DNA of 64,000 nucleotides, from positions 124,001-188,000 of the forward strand of contig NZ_JAAIWK010000002.1 of the NCBI RefSeq assembly GCF_011008565.1, written 5' to 3'. This DNA comes from Heyndrickxia ginsengihumi. Lineage in GTDB: Bacteria; Bacillota; Bacilli; Bacillales; Bacillaceae_C. The notes under the pieces were generated by a model. That model did no database searches. It saw nothing but the letters and a program-made list of their open reading frames with translations, and was not told where the DNA came from. Positions within the stretch are counted from its first letter, which is position 1. Every line of letters begins with the position of its first letter. A program made the translations under genes and the position numbers. Shown here one piece after another: positions 1 to 8,417 of the stretch.

Positions 1-1324
1 GCAATTGACCAACTGCACCTAAAATATAGTCCTCTGTTCGATACGTCCTATATAATTGGATAGCCCCCTCTTGCACTAATTGATTAATTCCTTTATGAAA
101 GCTTTTTTGTTTCATGACGTTTTTTGCAGATACCCTTACAAATAACTCAGGCGTAAATTGTGGAAGCTTTTCAAAATGAATAAGATTTTTTCCAGATGTG
201 ATTGTATCACCAATTTGATAAGTACCTGTATCATATAAACCGATAATATCACCACTTACAGCAGCATCTACTGTACTGCGATCATCCGCTAGAAATTGGG
301 TTGATTGAGAAAGTTTCATTTGCTTTCCAGTTCTAGACAAGGTTACATTCATTCCACGTTCAAATTTACCTGAGCATATGCGAACAAATGCAATACGATC
401 ACGGTGAGCCGGATTCATATTTGCTTGAATTTTAAATACAAAACCAGAGAATTCCTCTGAGGTTGGTTCAATTTCTCCCACATCAGCTTTTCGAGGCTGT
501 GGCGATGGCGCAAACTGCAAATATGTTTCCAAAAATGTTTGGACGCCAAAATTTGTTAAAGCACTACCAAAAAAGACAGGTGTTAAAGTTCCATTTGCAA
601 TGTTTTCTTCTGAAAATTCATTCCCAGCTTCATCTAGCAGCATGATTTCTTCAATTGCTTGGTCGTATAATGTATTCTCTTTAATACCATAGTTCCCGTC
701 AAGTTCACCATTTTCATTTAAAGGTAGAAAGCGATCATCCTCTTCTACTCGAAATTGTTCGATTCGATGATGATATCTGTCATAAATACCTAAAAATTCT
801 TTTCCCATTCCAATCGGCCAATTCATTGGATAAGATTCAATTCCTAATACTTCTTCCAATTCTGCCAATAATTCAAGAGGTGTTTTCCCTTGACGATCTA
901 ATTTATTAATAAAAGTAAAGATTGGGATGCCGCGCATTCGACAAACTTTAAATAATTTGATTGTTTGGGCCTCAATCCCTTTAGCGGCATCAATAATCAT
1001 TACAGCACTATCCACAGCCATTAACGTCCGATAAGTATCTTCACTAAAATCTTGGTGTCCAGGAGTATCTAATATATTTACTCTTTTTCCTGCATATTCA
1101 AATTGCATGACTGAAGACGTAACAGAGATACCTCTTTGTTTTTCTATTTCCATCCAGTCAGATGTCGCAAATTTCCCAGTTTTTTTCCCCTTTACTGTAC
1201 CCGCAGCCCGAATTGCTCCGCCAAATAAAAGCAACTGTTCAGTTAGAGTCGTTTTCCCCGCATCAGGGTGGGAAATAATTGCAAATGTTCTTCTTGACAA
1301 TACTTCATCTTTAAAACTTGTCAT
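1..1324 (-). CDS. prfC: Peptide chain release factor 3 (partial, 3' end off window)
   Basis: Translational GTPase RF3, which recycles RF1/RF2 from the ribosome after termination. The reverse strand reads [20 protein letters not shown], then the P-loop DAGKTT (about residues 21-26), the G3 motif [16 protein letters not shown] and NKLD as G4, all in the order of the RF3 family. About 441 residues are present of a usual ~525, so the C-terminal part lies left of base 1. Three ATGs stand in a row at 1322-1330. I take the last, about 8 nt from AAGGA. No frameshift was seen. The identification is firm; the exact start among the three ATGs is not. Confidence 0.95.
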   Translation of the reverse strand, partial: MTSFKDEVLSRRTFAIISHPDAGKTTLTEQLLLFGGAIRAAGTVKGKKTGKFATSDWMEIEKQRGISVTSSVMQFEYAGKRVNILDTPGHQDFSEDTYRTLMAVDSAVMIIDAAKGIEAQTIKLFKVCRMRGIPIFTFINKLDRQGKTPLELLAELEEVLGIESYPMNWPIGMGKEFLGIYDRYHHRIEQFRVEEDDRFLPLNENGELDGNYGIKENTLYDQAIEEIMLLDEAGNEFSEENIANGTLTPVFFGSALTNFGVQTFLETYLQFAPSPQPRKADVGEIEPTSEEFSGFVFKIQANMNPAHRDRIAFVRICSGKFERGMNVTLSRTGKQMKLSQSTQFLADDRSTVDAAVSGDIIGLYDTGTYQIGDTITSGKNLIHFEKLPQFTPELFVRVSAKNVMKQKSFHKGINQLVQEGAIQLYRTYRTEDYILGAVGQL

Positions 1325-1404
1325 CATCATAATCCTTTCATTGTTAAATTAGTTTTTTACGAGTTAATAATGTTTTACATCGGGATCACCTTTTTCAATT
1401 TGTT

Positions 1405-1644
1405 TTACATTTCTCTAGTCCATTGATATATCCGTGTAGCAACCGCTTCTACATCGGTCATGACGTTTGTACGGATTAATGAATTTGTAAGACGTTCAAT
1501 CAAAGGCTCTCTTTCCTCATCATATGTAAAAGTAGCAGACCATTCGAATGCTGGAATTGCTACTATAAAATATTCTTCCTTTTTATTCTCATATATAAAA
1601 ACGTTCAATTCATCATGATTTACCATCATTTTTCGAATCTTCAT
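1405..1644 (-). CDS. Small YueH-like protein
   Basis: A 79-residue cytosolic protein with no signal peptide or membrane segment. It begins MKIRK and has a central IYENKKEEYFIVAIP stretch and an acidic middle. This pattern recalls the small YueH family of Bacillus, whose function is unknown. It lies just upstream (in the minus direction) of prfC, but there is a gap of about 80 bp, so cotranscription is only possible. The family assignment is from memory of the motif and is moderate. Confidence 0.6.
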   Translation of the reverse strand: MKIRKMMVNHDELNVFIYENKKEEYFIVAIPAFEWSATFTYDEEREPLIERLTNSLIRTNVMTDVEAVATRIYQWTREM

Positions 1645-2064
1645 ATTCTAAATTAATCTCCCAAAAAATTTAGTATACCACATCTAATATAACAGTTCAC
1701 TTTTATTATATAGGAAAATATAAAAAGAAAAAATATTTCACATCCATCTTTTATTCAAAAGCACTTGGAAATGGTACTTATTTTTTAATAAAACTTAAAG
1801 TGAAACAAAAACAAGTTTCCATTACTCGTTTTGGAGCCCAAGGGGAGAGAATCTTGTGCGATATGCTTGTCATAGGGAGACTAGTCGAGGAAGGCCGCCT
1901 TGGGAAGCGAACTTCATAGTACAAAGTTCCCATTCCTTCTATTTCTGATTTAATCACTAATCAATCGGAGCGAGTCTCCATAGTACTTAAAATAAAAAGA
2001 ACTGCAAATAATCCTTAATGTTAAAGAATTTATCTACAGCTCAAGATTTTTTATTTTAAATAAT
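1645..2064. other. Intergenic region with a degenerate GC-rich block
   Basis: No gene is supported. From about 1830 to 1986 the base composition rises and there are CCAAGG/CCTTGG and GGAGACT/AGTCTCC type complementary words (for example GGAGCGAGTCTCC near 1966). It looks like a decayed intergenic repeat, perhaps related to the family B repeats elsewhere in the window, but the match is too poor to assign. Confidence 0.35.
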
Positions 2065-3102
2065 TTACTCAATCATTTCTGACTGAACGTATGCAAGTAA
2101 TAAATTTTCCGTATGTAAAATAGATGATTGATGGGTGCGTTCATACGCATGGGATGCGTCAATTCCAGGCCCTACCAGACCATGAACAATATCATGCCCA
2201 GCACGAATAGCAGCCGATGCATCTGATTGATAATATGGATAAATATCGACCTTATACTCAATATGATTCTCTTCAGCTAATTGCACTAAATGTTTACGCA
2301 AACGATAATGATAAGGTCCGCTAGCATCTTTTGCACAAATAGAGACGGTATATTCATCAGTACGCTGACCATCTCCAATTGCTCCCATATCTACAGCTAA
2401 ATACTCGACAGTTTCAGGGGTAATATTTGAATTCCCTCCATATCCTATTTCTTCATTATTAGAAATTAAAATATGTGTTGTGTATGGTAATGAAATATGC
2501 TGCTCTGAAATTGTTTTTACAAGCTTAAGAAGAATAGCAGTACTTGCCTTATCATCCAAATGTCTAGATTTTATAAAACCACTTTCAGTGATTTGTACAC
2601 GCGGATCAAATGAAACAAAATCCCCTTCAGCAATTCCTAGCGCTCTTACCTCATCCTCATTTGTAACTTTTTCATCAATTCGAACTTCAATATTTTCCTC
2701 GTTTCTTTCTGCTTTTCCAGCCTCTTTATATACATGTACAGATGTTTGATGCATCAAAATTGTACCGGTATAAGTTTTACCTGAAGCCGTTTCAATCTGG
2801 CAATATTCCCCTTCAACAGCATTCCAACGAAAACCGCCAATCATTGATAATTTTAAACGTCCATTTCCTTTTATTTCTTTTACCATAGCACCTAAAGTAT
2901 CTACATGTGCTGTCAACATTCTATGCTTCGAGTTATCCTTGCCTTGAATCGTAACAAGTAAACCACCTTTACGATTTTTCCTTGTTTCAACTTTTAATCC
3001 TTTTAAATAGTTTTCACAGAAGTCAATCACCTTTTGTGTATTACCAGATGGGCTTGGAATTTTCACGAGCTCCTCGACTAGCCGCAATATTTTATCTGCC
3101 AT
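2065..3102 (-). CDS. M42 family aminopeptidase (FrvX/YhfE-like)
   Basis: Cytosolic di-metal aminopeptidase of the M42 family, 345 residues, the normal length. The metal-binding pattern is visible: TAHVDT (His66, Asp68), HLDDKAS (Asp183), SNNEEIGYGG (catalytic Glu217 and ligand Glu218), VDMG (Asp238) and a C-terminal His in ASHAYERTH. Members remove N-terminal residues from peptides as large oligomers. The B. subtilis relatives are YhfE, YsdC and YtoP; I cannot decide between them by eye. The start has an ideal AAAGGAGGAG ribosome site. The divergent OsmC-type gene starts about 115 bp away. Confidence 0.9.
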   Translation of the reverse strand: MADKILRLVEELVKIPSPSGNTQKVIDFCENYLKGLKVETRKNRKGGLLVTIQGKDNSKHRMLTAHVDTLGAMVKEIKGNGRLKLSMIGGFRWNAVEGEYCQIETASGKTYTGTILMHQTSVHVYKEAGKAERNEENIEVRIDEKVTNEDEVRALGIAEGDFVSFDPRVQITESGFIKSRHLDDKASTAILLKLVKTISEQHISLPYTTHILISNNEEIGYGGNSNITPETVEYLAVDMGAIGDGQRTDEYTVSICAKDASGPYHYRLRKHLVQLAEENHIEYKVDIYPYYQSDASAAIRAGHDIVHGLVGPGIDASHAYERTHQSSILHTENLLLAYVQSEMIE

Positions 3103-3218
3103 TAAAACTCCTCCTTTATTAATGATTGATAGTAGCCTTAATACTTTATATTTTTACACGTTTACAAAGTTATGTATACTAAAATAGAAGCAGATACTAA
3201 AGGTTAGGAGATATGACG

Positions 3219-3668
3219 ATGGCAGAACATCATTTTTATTTACATGCAGATTGGCCTGGTGGTAGAAATGAAGTAGGTCAATTGAAGGCAGGAAACTTAC
3301 ATACAAACATTTCTATTCCTCCTGAAATGGACGGTCCGGGAATCGGTACAAATCCTGACGAAATGTTACTTGGCGCTTCTGCAACTTGCTATATTATTAC
3401 GCTCGCAGCAATGTTAGAAAGAAGCAACATTACCCCTCTTTCTTTAACCATTGATTCAGAAGCAATCGTCGAAGTAGAAAGAGGCGTTAATACATTCAAA
3501 AAAATTATTCATCGTCCAACAATTGTGTTGCCATACGATGTAACCGAGGTTGACGAGAAAAAAGTTCACAGGTTCGTGACACTATCAGAAGAGCGCTGTA
3601 TGATTTCAAAAGCACTAAAAGGAAATGTTGAAATTGCTTTGGAGCCTGACATTCAAATTGCTCAATAA
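3219..3668 (+). CDS. OsmC/Ohr-family protein
   Basis: About 149 residues, single domain. Two conserved cysteines sit in the family positions, GASATCYI and SEERCMIS. OsmC/Ohr proteins reduce organic hydroperoxides with this cysteine pair. This one is of the broader OsmC-like branch, and its substrate cannot be told from sequence. An in-frame ATG at 3213 lies only 2 nt from AGGAG, so I prefer the ATG at 3219 (spacing 8). It is monocistronic, and a family A repeat follows directly. Confidence 0.85.
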   Translation: MAEHHFYLHADWPGGRNEVGQLKAGNLHTNISIPPEMDGPGIGTNPDEMLLGASATCYIITLAAMLERSNITPLSLTIDSEAIVEVERGVNTFKKIIHRPTIVLPYDVTEVDEKKVHRFVTLSEERCMISKALKGNVEIALEPDIQIAQ

Positions 3669-3690
3669 GGAAAAGAAGATATTAATAGAA

Positions 3691-3850
3691 GAAGCTGGGG
3701 GAAAAGTATACTAATGAACCCCGCTCCGGAAATATCCTTCACTTCCGCGGGCGGCTGGTGATCCTCCCGAAGGAGCCTCCGTATATTTCCGGAGCAGATT
3801 TGTGCAATGTTCGTCTTTAGCTAACCATTTTTGAGTGTTGTCCCAGCCTC
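3691..3850. repeat. Family A dispersed repeat, copy 1
   Basis: About 160 bp bounded by imperfect inverted ends (GAAGCTGGGG at the left, TCCCAGCCTC at the right). The core shares CTCCGGAAATAT, TTCCGGAGC-GATTTGTGC and TCGTCTTTAGCTAA with copies at 12949, 15626 and 23734. No ORF is preserved between copies, which fits a small non-autonomous element. Confidence 0.7.
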
Positions 3851-3858
3851 TATCGTTC

Positions 3859-4911
3859 TTATTCTTTTACTCGTGGCAGAAAAATTTGAAAACTTGTCCC
3901 CTCATCCACTTGGCTGTAAATTTTGATCTTCCCTTGATGCTCATCTATAATTCTATAACATAACATCAATCCTAAACCATTTCCATTTTCTTTTGTTGTA
4001 TAAAAAGGCTGCCCAATATTGTTCAACTTTTCTTTTGGGATACCACACCCTGTATCAGTGATGGAAATGACGATATGGCGGCTCCCTTGTATTGATATTG
4101 CGACCGATAATTTTCCGTTCTCATCAATCGCTTCCATCCCATTTTTAATGAGATTGATAAATACTTGCTTTATTTTTGATTCATCACATTTTATAAAATA
4201 CGATTGTGCAGGAAAATGCTTTTCAATTTCAATGTTTCTTTGCAATCCTTCAGCTTGCATTAATAAAATAACTTCATTTAATAACTTTTGAATGCAATGA
4301 ACACTTTTCTGGCTTTCTTTTCTCTTTCCTAAAAACAGCAATTCACTTGTAATTGATTCGATACGGTCAATTTCATTTTTCATAATATTAATATAATTAC
4401 GCGTGTCAATTACACCCGCTTGCATTAGCTGCAAAAACCCTTTAATCGAAGTTAAAGGATTACGGATTTCGTGAGCAATTCCGGCTGCCATTTGCCCAAT
4501 GATCGAAAGTTTTTCTGAATGAATTAAATAATTACAAAGTTCATTGAGTATACTTATATCTTTAATTAGCAGTCTAATTATTTGCTGTTCTTCCAACACC
4601 ATATAAGTTGTTTCTACCCATTTATAATCCCCTGTTTTTTCTTGTAATCTATATGTAATGACTCCATAATCATCATGGTTTATTTTATTAAGTGAACCTT
4701 TCATTTTTTCTAGATCATCTTTAAAAATATATTGAAAAATGATTTTGCCGATCAGCTCCTCACTCTTGTAGCCAGTAACAGATTCAGAGGTTGTCGATAC
4801 TTGCCTAAATACTCCATCCATTCCAACCACTGCTGTGAAATAATCAAATCTATTAGCAATATTAATAAATTGAGATGAGGTTCTATCAGTATGATAAAGT
4901 TTATTACACAA
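3859..4911 (-). CDS. PAS-domain sensor histidine kinase (sporulation-kinase type)
   Basis: A soluble histidine kinase of 350 residues with no membrane segment. It has one PAS domain (about 25-120), then HisKA with GIAHEIRNPLTSIKGF (phospho-acceptor His147), then HATPase with the N box NLIKNGMEA, DTGCGIP (286-292) and NGLGL (311-315). Orphan kinases of this build feed the Spo0F/Spo0A phosphorelay in Bacillus (KinA/KinE type). That role is inferred; no response regulator is adjacent. The start is a TTG with a weak AGGTG site about 9 nt upstream, so a later start is possible. Confidence 0.85.
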   Translation of the reverse strand: MCNKLYHTDRTSSQFINIANRFDYFTAVVGMDGVFRQVSTTSESVTGYKSEELIGKIIFQYIFKDDLEKMKGSLNKINHDDYGVITYRLQEKTGDYKWVETTYMVLEEQQIIRLLIKDISILNELCNYLIHSEKLSIIGQMAAGIAHEIRNPLTSIKGFLQLMQAGVIDTRNYINIMKNEIDRIESITSELLFLGKRKESQKSVHCIQKLLNEVILLMQAEGLQRNIEIEKHFPAQSYFIKCDESKIKQVFINLIKNGMEAIDENGKLSVAISIQGSRHIVISITDTGCGIPKEKLNNIGQPFYTTKENGNGLGLMLCYRIIDEHQGKIKIYSQVDEGTSFQIFLPRVKE

Positions 4912-5240
4912 AGTTTATACACCTACCCTATAAATCTCATTCATTTAAGCAAACCATTATTTCAACTATATGTACTTTTTTCTACATTATTCTTTAAATA
5001 ATTTATTATATTAAAAAATGATCCAGCATTTGTTTTGTTTTAACTTTACTATATCGCTTTTTTAGCATAAATATCCATAGTTTTTTTAAATCGACATTGT
5101 TTTAGCTCATACTAGATTACTAAGTTGTGCTAGAATGAATTTGTAATTATTAAATACCATGGTTTACTAAGTTGCTGTTCTCTATTAAATGGCTCAACAG
5201 CATACTTTACCGGACCAAATGAAAATTAGGAAGTGATGCT
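4912..5240. other. Divergent intergenic region, no gene seen
   Basis: An AT-rich spacer between the kinase (leftward) and the YulF-like gene (rightward). It should hold both promoters. I see no convincing structured RNA, repeat or ORF with a ribosome site. Confidence 0.6.
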
Positions 5241-6227
5241 ATGAAATTTGCAACTGTTGGTACAGGATGGATTACATCAGCTTTTATTGATGCTGCACAA
5301 CATTCTGGAAAATTATCATTACATTCTGTTTATTCACGTTCGAAAGAGAAGGCTGAACAATTAGCAAGCAAATATCATGTCTCATCCATTTTTACAGATC
5401 TTGATAAAATGGCAAAAAGTGAGGAATTTCGTGTTATCTATATCGCTTCTCCAAACTCATTGCATTTTGAACAAGTACTAGCTTTTTTAAAGAATAAAAA
5501 GCATGTTATTTGCGAAAAACCTATTTTTTCAAATATTGCTGAATTTGAATTCGCATACAAAGTAGCCGAAGAAAATGGCGTTTATTTATTTGAAGCAATG
5601 AGAAATATTCACTATCCTAACGCATTATTATTAAAGAAAAATATCAATGCATTAGGACAAATAAGAAGCGCAATGTTTCAATACATCCAATATTCATCCC
5701 GATATGATGCATTTTTAGCAGGACAAGAGCCTAATGTATTTTCACGTAATTTTTCCGGAGGTGCACTAGTTGACTTAGGTGTATATCCATTGTCACTCGC
5801 AGTATTTTTATTTGGAAAACCAATAGATAGTCATTATTATCCTGTATTGTTACGTAATGGAGTAGACGGTGCCGGTACCCTTGTTTTAAAATACAATGAT
5901 TTTAATATAACTATCCTTTGTTCCAAAATTTCACACTCATATATCCAAAGTGAAATACATGGTGAAAAAGGAAGTATTGTTATTGATTCTGTTTCTGAAA
6001 TTAATCATACGGAGTTTCATGATCATCACACAAAAGCAACATCTGTTCTTTCAACTAGTCAATTAGAACAAAATATGGCATACGAAATTGACAGTTTTGT
6101 AGAAATTATTGAACGCAATGATCTTCAAGCCTATACATCTTTAAAACAATTAAGCGCCGATGTCCTTTCCATTACGGAAACATCTAGAAGGCAAAATGAT
6201 ATTGTATTTAAATCTGAGCAGAAATAA
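5241..6227 (+). CDS. Gfo/Idh/MocA-family oxidoreductase (YulF-like)
   Basis: NAD(P)-dependent oxidoreductase of 328 residues. The N-terminal Rossmann fold opens VGTGWIT. The family signature CEKPIF (about residues 91-96), with the catalytic Lys, is followed by EAMR, then the C-terminal alpha/beta domain with GGALVDLGVYPL. It resembles B. subtilis YulF. The substrate, probably a sugar or polyol, is unknown. The ribosome site is AGGAAGTG before ATG. It stands alone. Confidence 0.85.
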   Translation: MKFATVGTGWITSAFIDAAQHSGKLSLHSVYSRSKEKAEQLASKYHVSSIFTDLDKMAKSEEFRVIYIASPNSLHFEQVLAFLKNKKHVICEKPIFSNIAEFEFAYKVAEENGVYLFEAMRNIHYPNALLLKKNINALGQIRSAMFQYIQYSSRYDAFLAGQEPNVFSRNFSGGALVDLGVYPLSLAVFLFGKPIDSHYYPVLLRNGVDGAGTLVLKYNDFNITILCSKISHSYIQSEIHGEKGSIVIDSVSEINHTEFHDHHTKATSVLSTSQLEQNMAYEIDSFVEIIERNDLQAYTSLKQLSADVLSITETSRRQNDIVFKSEQK

Positions 6228-6244
6228 GAAAGCTTGTATCTAAA

Positions 6245-6294
6245 TTATAATTATTATAATTTAAAATTGATTATCAAATAAAATTGTGTATAAT
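6245..6294 (+). promoter_or_regulatory. PerR box and sigma-A promoter of dps
   Basis: TTATAATTATTATAA at 6245-6259 matches the PerR operator consensus TTATAATnATTATAA at every position. Just downstream, TTGATT (6267-6272), a 16-bp spacer and TATAAT (6289-6294) form a good sigma-A promoter. Known PerR targets include the Dps gene mrgA, so control of the next gene by peroxide and iron/manganese is well supported. Confidence 0.85.
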
Positions 6295-6374
6295 ATAAGT
6301 ATAAGATCAAAACACAATCTTTTATATGAATTGTTCATTATTCTTTTATTACATATTATTAGGGAGGCATTTTG

Positions 6375-6809
6375 ATGTATATTGAATCAGCATTAAACGT
6401 ACAAGTTGCAAATTGGAGCGTACTTTACACAAAACTTCATAATTATCATTGGTATGTAAAAGGACCTCTATTCTTTACTCTACACGAAAAATTTGAAGAA
6501 CTATATAATGAGGCTGGTGAAATTGTAGACGAGTTAGCAGAACGTATTCTTGCACTTGGAGGAAAACCGGCTGCAACGCTAAGCGAGTATTTACATCTTG
6601 CTACTATCGAAGAAGCAGTTAAAGATGTATCTGCAGAGGATATGGTCAATTCTCTTATTCAAGACTACCGCCAATTAAAAGCTGAACTAAAGAAACTCAT
6701 TGATTTAGCGAGCGATGAAAAAGACGATGTTACAGAAGATATGGCTATTGCGCTAGTAGAAAAAATTGACACACATGTTTGGATGCTGTCTGCTCTACTA
6801 AATCACTAA
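6375..6809 (+). CDS. dps: Dps-family ferritin-like DNA-protection protein
   Basis: A 144-residue Dps/MrgA protein. Dodecamers oxidise and store iron with H2O2 and shield DNA. The inter-subunit ferroxidase signature is clear: HNYHWYVKG, then FTLHEKFEELYNEAGEIVDE and AERILALGGKP. The ATG at 6375 has AGGGAGG 7 nt upstream and is preferred to a TTG one codon earlier. A perfect PerR box precedes the promoter, and a strong terminator follows. Confidence 0.93.
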   Translation: MYIESALNVQVANWSVLYTKLHNYHWYVKGPLFFTLHEKFEELYNEAGEIVDELAERILALGGKPAATLSEYLHLATIEEAVKDVSAEDMVNSLIQDYRQLKAELKKLIDLASDEKDDVTEDMAIALVEKIDTHVWMLSALLNH

Positions 6810-6820
6810 TCATAAGCTCG

Positions 6821-6853
6821 GACCCTTTGAATGTTTACAAAGGGTCTTTTCTA
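6821..6853 (+). terminator. Rho-independent terminator of dps
   Basis: GACCCTTTG and CAAAGGGTC form a 9-bp stem with an 8-nt loop, followed by TTTTCT. Confidence 0.85.
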
Positions 6854-6920
6854 TTCATAAATAGAAAAAAACATTGACAACTGAAAAGTTTCACCTATAT
6901 AATTATTGTAGTTTATATAC

Positions 6921-6993
6921 GATTCTGTAGCTCAGCTGGGAGAGCGCCACCTTGACAGGGTGGAGGTCGCTGGTTCGAGACCAGTCAGAATCA
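6921..6993 (+). tRNA. tRNA-Val (anticodon GAC)
   Basis: A 73-nt cloverleaf: acceptor GATTCTG/CAGAATC, D arm GCTC/GAGC, anticodon stem CCACC/GGTGG with loop TTGACAG (anticodon GAC), T arm GCTGG/CCAGT with loop TTCGAGA, and discriminator A. CCA is not encoded. The D-arm sequence TAGCTCAGCTGGGAGAGCG is typical. Confidence 0.96.
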
Positions 6994-7002
6994 TCCTTTA
7001 AG

Positions 7003-7035
7003 CCCTAGAGCCGCAACGGTTCTAGGGTTTGTTAT
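7003..7035 (+). terminator. Terminator after tRNA-Val
   Basis: CCCTAGAGCCG and CGGTTCTAGGG (one G-T pair) form an 11-bp stem with a very short loop, followed by TTTGTTATTTT. Confidence 0.8.
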
Positions 7036-7436
7036 TTTATGGTAATTAGACAAAAGGACTAAAATGGTGACGGATTGGTGACGAATTTCAAAAATCATTT
7101 AAAAATGGACATATTTTTAGAATCAAAATAAAATTAGCTGATCTACCTATACCGTCTTCGCCAAGAAGTAAATCTCTGTATATAAAAAGAAGCCCTTTCT
7201 AATAAAAAGGGCCTCTTTTTTGGGTAATTTTTATGGAAGTCAACGCTAAACGATGGCTCAAGGAAAAATATACTTAAATGCATTAAATAGATATAATAAC
7301 AATTAAAATCTCGTGAAAAATCAATAAAGACATTTCCCTCTCTTGATTGACAGAGGTTTTCTAATAAAAAAGAAAAAAACACTCGAATACTACATTTAGA
7401 TGTAGTATAATTAAAATATAGAAAGGAGGGAAATAA
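7036..7436. other. tRNA-proximal spacer without an intact gene
   Basis: It holds a direct repeat TGGTGACG-(3 nt)-TGGTGACG near 7063-7082 and a hairpin terminator at 7192-7221. Read on the minus strand, the direct repeat codes KFVTNPSPF followed by a stop, with stops just upstream. This is reminiscent of the C-terminus of tRNA-targeting phage integrases, but it is far too short to claim. A leftward ORF across 7143-7382 lacks a ribosome site and is not credible. Confidence 0.35.
7192..7221 (+). terminator. Hairpin terminator
   Basis: GCCCTTT, a 7-nt loop, AAAGGGC, then CTCTTTTTT. An A-run on the other side makes it potentially bidirectional. No gene is directly upstream. Confidence 0.7.
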
Positions 7437-7547
7437 TTGGTACTACTGTTAAAAATAATAGCCGTAATCACCGGCATTGCAACGATTCGTAAAGTTTGGT
7501 ACGACGGTACGAAATCGAAGCAAGAAGCCGAGAAATTACGACTATAA
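7437..7547 (+). CDS. Small hypothetical protein, phage-like island
   Basis: 36 residues from a TTG start with AAAGGAGGG 6-7 nt upstream. A hydrophobic N-terminus (LLLKIIAVITGIATI) is followed by a basic, polar tail ending EAEKLRL. Small proteins of this kind are seen in Bacillus prophages and plasmids, but I cannot name a family. It is the first gene after the tRNA-Val spacer. Confidence 0.5.
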   Translation: MVLLLKIIAVITGIATIRKVWYDGTKSKQEAEKLRL

Positions 7548-7603
7548 AACCAAAAAATGAGACGTGGGGGTTAATCCCCTACTCTCACCAACAGTATACC
7601 ATA

Positions 7604-7717
7604 ATGTATATGATGGAAAAAATACTTGATGTCTCTTTAATTATCATCGTTTTTATTTTGTTGATCGTTTGGATCAGGAAAAAATATTGGGACGCTAAAA
7701 AGAAAGGGGAGAAGTGA
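7604..7717 (+). CDS. Small single-pass membrane protein
   Basis: 37 residues starting MYMMEKIL, with one strong membrane helix (VSLIIIVFILLIVWI) and a lysine-rich tail. No good ribosome site precedes the ATG. The G-run hairpin GGGGGTTAATCCCC at 7566-7579 lies in front of it, so expression may be coupled or controlled. It ends within the ribosome site of the XRE gene. The function is unknown. Confidence 0.4.
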   Translation: MYMMEKILDVSLIIIVFILLIVWIRKKYWDAKKKGEK

Positions 7718-7722
7718 GGATT

Positions 7723-7950
7723 ATGCATCCGATAGAACTACTTTGCAAAGAGAAAGGCATTACTCGCTATGCCTTATCGAAAAAAAGCGGGGTTCGGGAA
7801 TCAGTATTTTCGAACCTCGTCCAAAAAAATTCCCCTATCGAAAATATGAAACTTGGGACGCTCCTTAAAATGGCAGCCGCTCTTGAATTGCCTATTGGAG
7901 ATTTAATCGAAAAACTTCTTAAGTACGAAAAAACTGCCTCTTCTAAATAA
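7723..7950 (+). CDS. XRE/Cro-type HTH regulator
   Basis: 75 residues, nearly all one helix-turn-helix domain: LLCKEKGITRYALSKKSGV is helices 1-2 and VFSNLVQKN the recognition region. The short Cro-like length and the neighbours point to a phage- or plasmid-type repressor. The ATG at 7723 lies about 10 nt from AGGGGAG; a GTG at 7714 is too close to it. A likely operator is the 16-bp palindrome at 8197-8212. Confidence 0.75.
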   Translation: MHPIELLCKEKGITRYALSKKSGVRESVFSNLVQKNSPIENMKLGTLLKMAAALELPIGDLIEKLLKYEKTASSK

Positions 7951-7967
7951 TGACGAGGCAATTTTTA
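7935..7967 (+). terminator. Terminator overlapping the XRE stop codon
   Basis: TGCCTC and GAGGCA enclose the stop codon, followed by ATTTTTATT. The stem is short (6 bp) but the T-run is clear. Confidence 0.6.
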
Positions 7968-8083
7968 TTGAGAAATAAAAAAGAGTAGGATCTCTCCTGC
8001 TCCCATCCGACTGGTGCCTATTGATTTCACCAAGTCACATTAGTTAACTTTAATATATAATGTGATATTTCGATCTTCCATAC

Positions 8084-8113
8084 AAAAAGTCCACATCAAT
8101 GTGAGGGCTTTTT
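8084..8113 (+). terminator. Possible bidirectional terminator
   Basis: AAAAAGTCC-ACAT and ATGT-GAGGGCTTTTT form an imperfect stem flanked by A and T runs. Confidence 0.45.
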
Positions 8114-8196
8114 CTGTTTATTTGGCAAGTTAGGAATATGATATTTTATTCTCTATTTAAAAATATTAAAAAAATGGAAATAACCATCGATTTTTT

Positions 8197-8212
8197 ATAT
8201 CGCATGCGATAT
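8197..8212. promoter_or_regulatory. 16-bp perfect palindrome, candidate operator
   Basis: ATATCGCATGCGATAT is a perfect palindrome. It stands between the XRE gene and the next transcription unit, about 50 bp before the folded-RNA region, among TATAAT-like words. It is a good candidate operator for the XRE regulator. That link is inferred. Confidence 0.5.
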
Positions 8213-8261
8213 GATTATATATGTAAGAGAGATAACCTTACTAATACATAAGAAAGGATCA

Positions 8262-8403
8262 CATCATGATAAGAAAAAGAAAAGCTTCAAGAATAGAATT
8301 GACCCTCACAATCAATCTTCTATTCTTAAAGCTAACTCTAAAGTGGAAAGCATAAAGCTCTATGGGGGGCGAAAGCCCCTTCCACTTGTATCTTATCACG
8401 ATG
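8262..8403 (+). ncRNA. Candidate structured RNA, three-way junction
   Basis: Three nested helices. P1: CATCATGATAAGA (8262-8274) with TCTTATCACGATG (8391-8403), 12 of 13 pairs. P2: AGCTT-AAGAATAGAA-TTGA (8283-8302) with TCAA-TTCTATTCTT-AAGCT (8312-8333), about 19 pairs. P3: AAGTGGAA (8341-8348) with TTCCACTT (8380-8387), plus GGGGC-GAAA-GCCCC with a GNRA loop. About 44 pairs in 142 nt is far beyond chance. It could be a regulatory leader, a small RNA, or a single-strand replication/transfer structure in DNA. I recognise no known family. Confidence 0.6.
8266..8355 (+). CDS. Possible 29-residue peptide inside the folded RNA
   Basis: The ATG at 8266 has AAAGGA about 8 nt upstream and reads MIRKRKASRIELTLTINLLF and nine more residues: a basic start with a mildly hydrophobic end. 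The start codon lies within helix P1 of the RNA candidate, so translation would be blocked when P1 forms. It could be a leader or toxin-like peptide, or chance. Confidence 0.3.
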   Translation: MIRKRKASRIELTLTINLLFLKLTLKWKA

Positions 8404-8417
8404 AAATGTGAATAACA

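Noticed and set aside
3691-3850. Family A hairpin ends as a simple terminator of the OsmC gene
   Set aside because: The 160-bp unit recurs elsewhere and lacks a T-run next to a compact stem.
7143-7382. Leftward 79-codon frame after tRNA-Val
   Set aside because: No ribosome site, spans a terminator hairpin, and its composition is unlike a real protein.
8211-8411. 66-codon frame across the folded RNA
   Set aside because: Start lies in the palindrome with no ribosome site. The pairing explains the sequence better.
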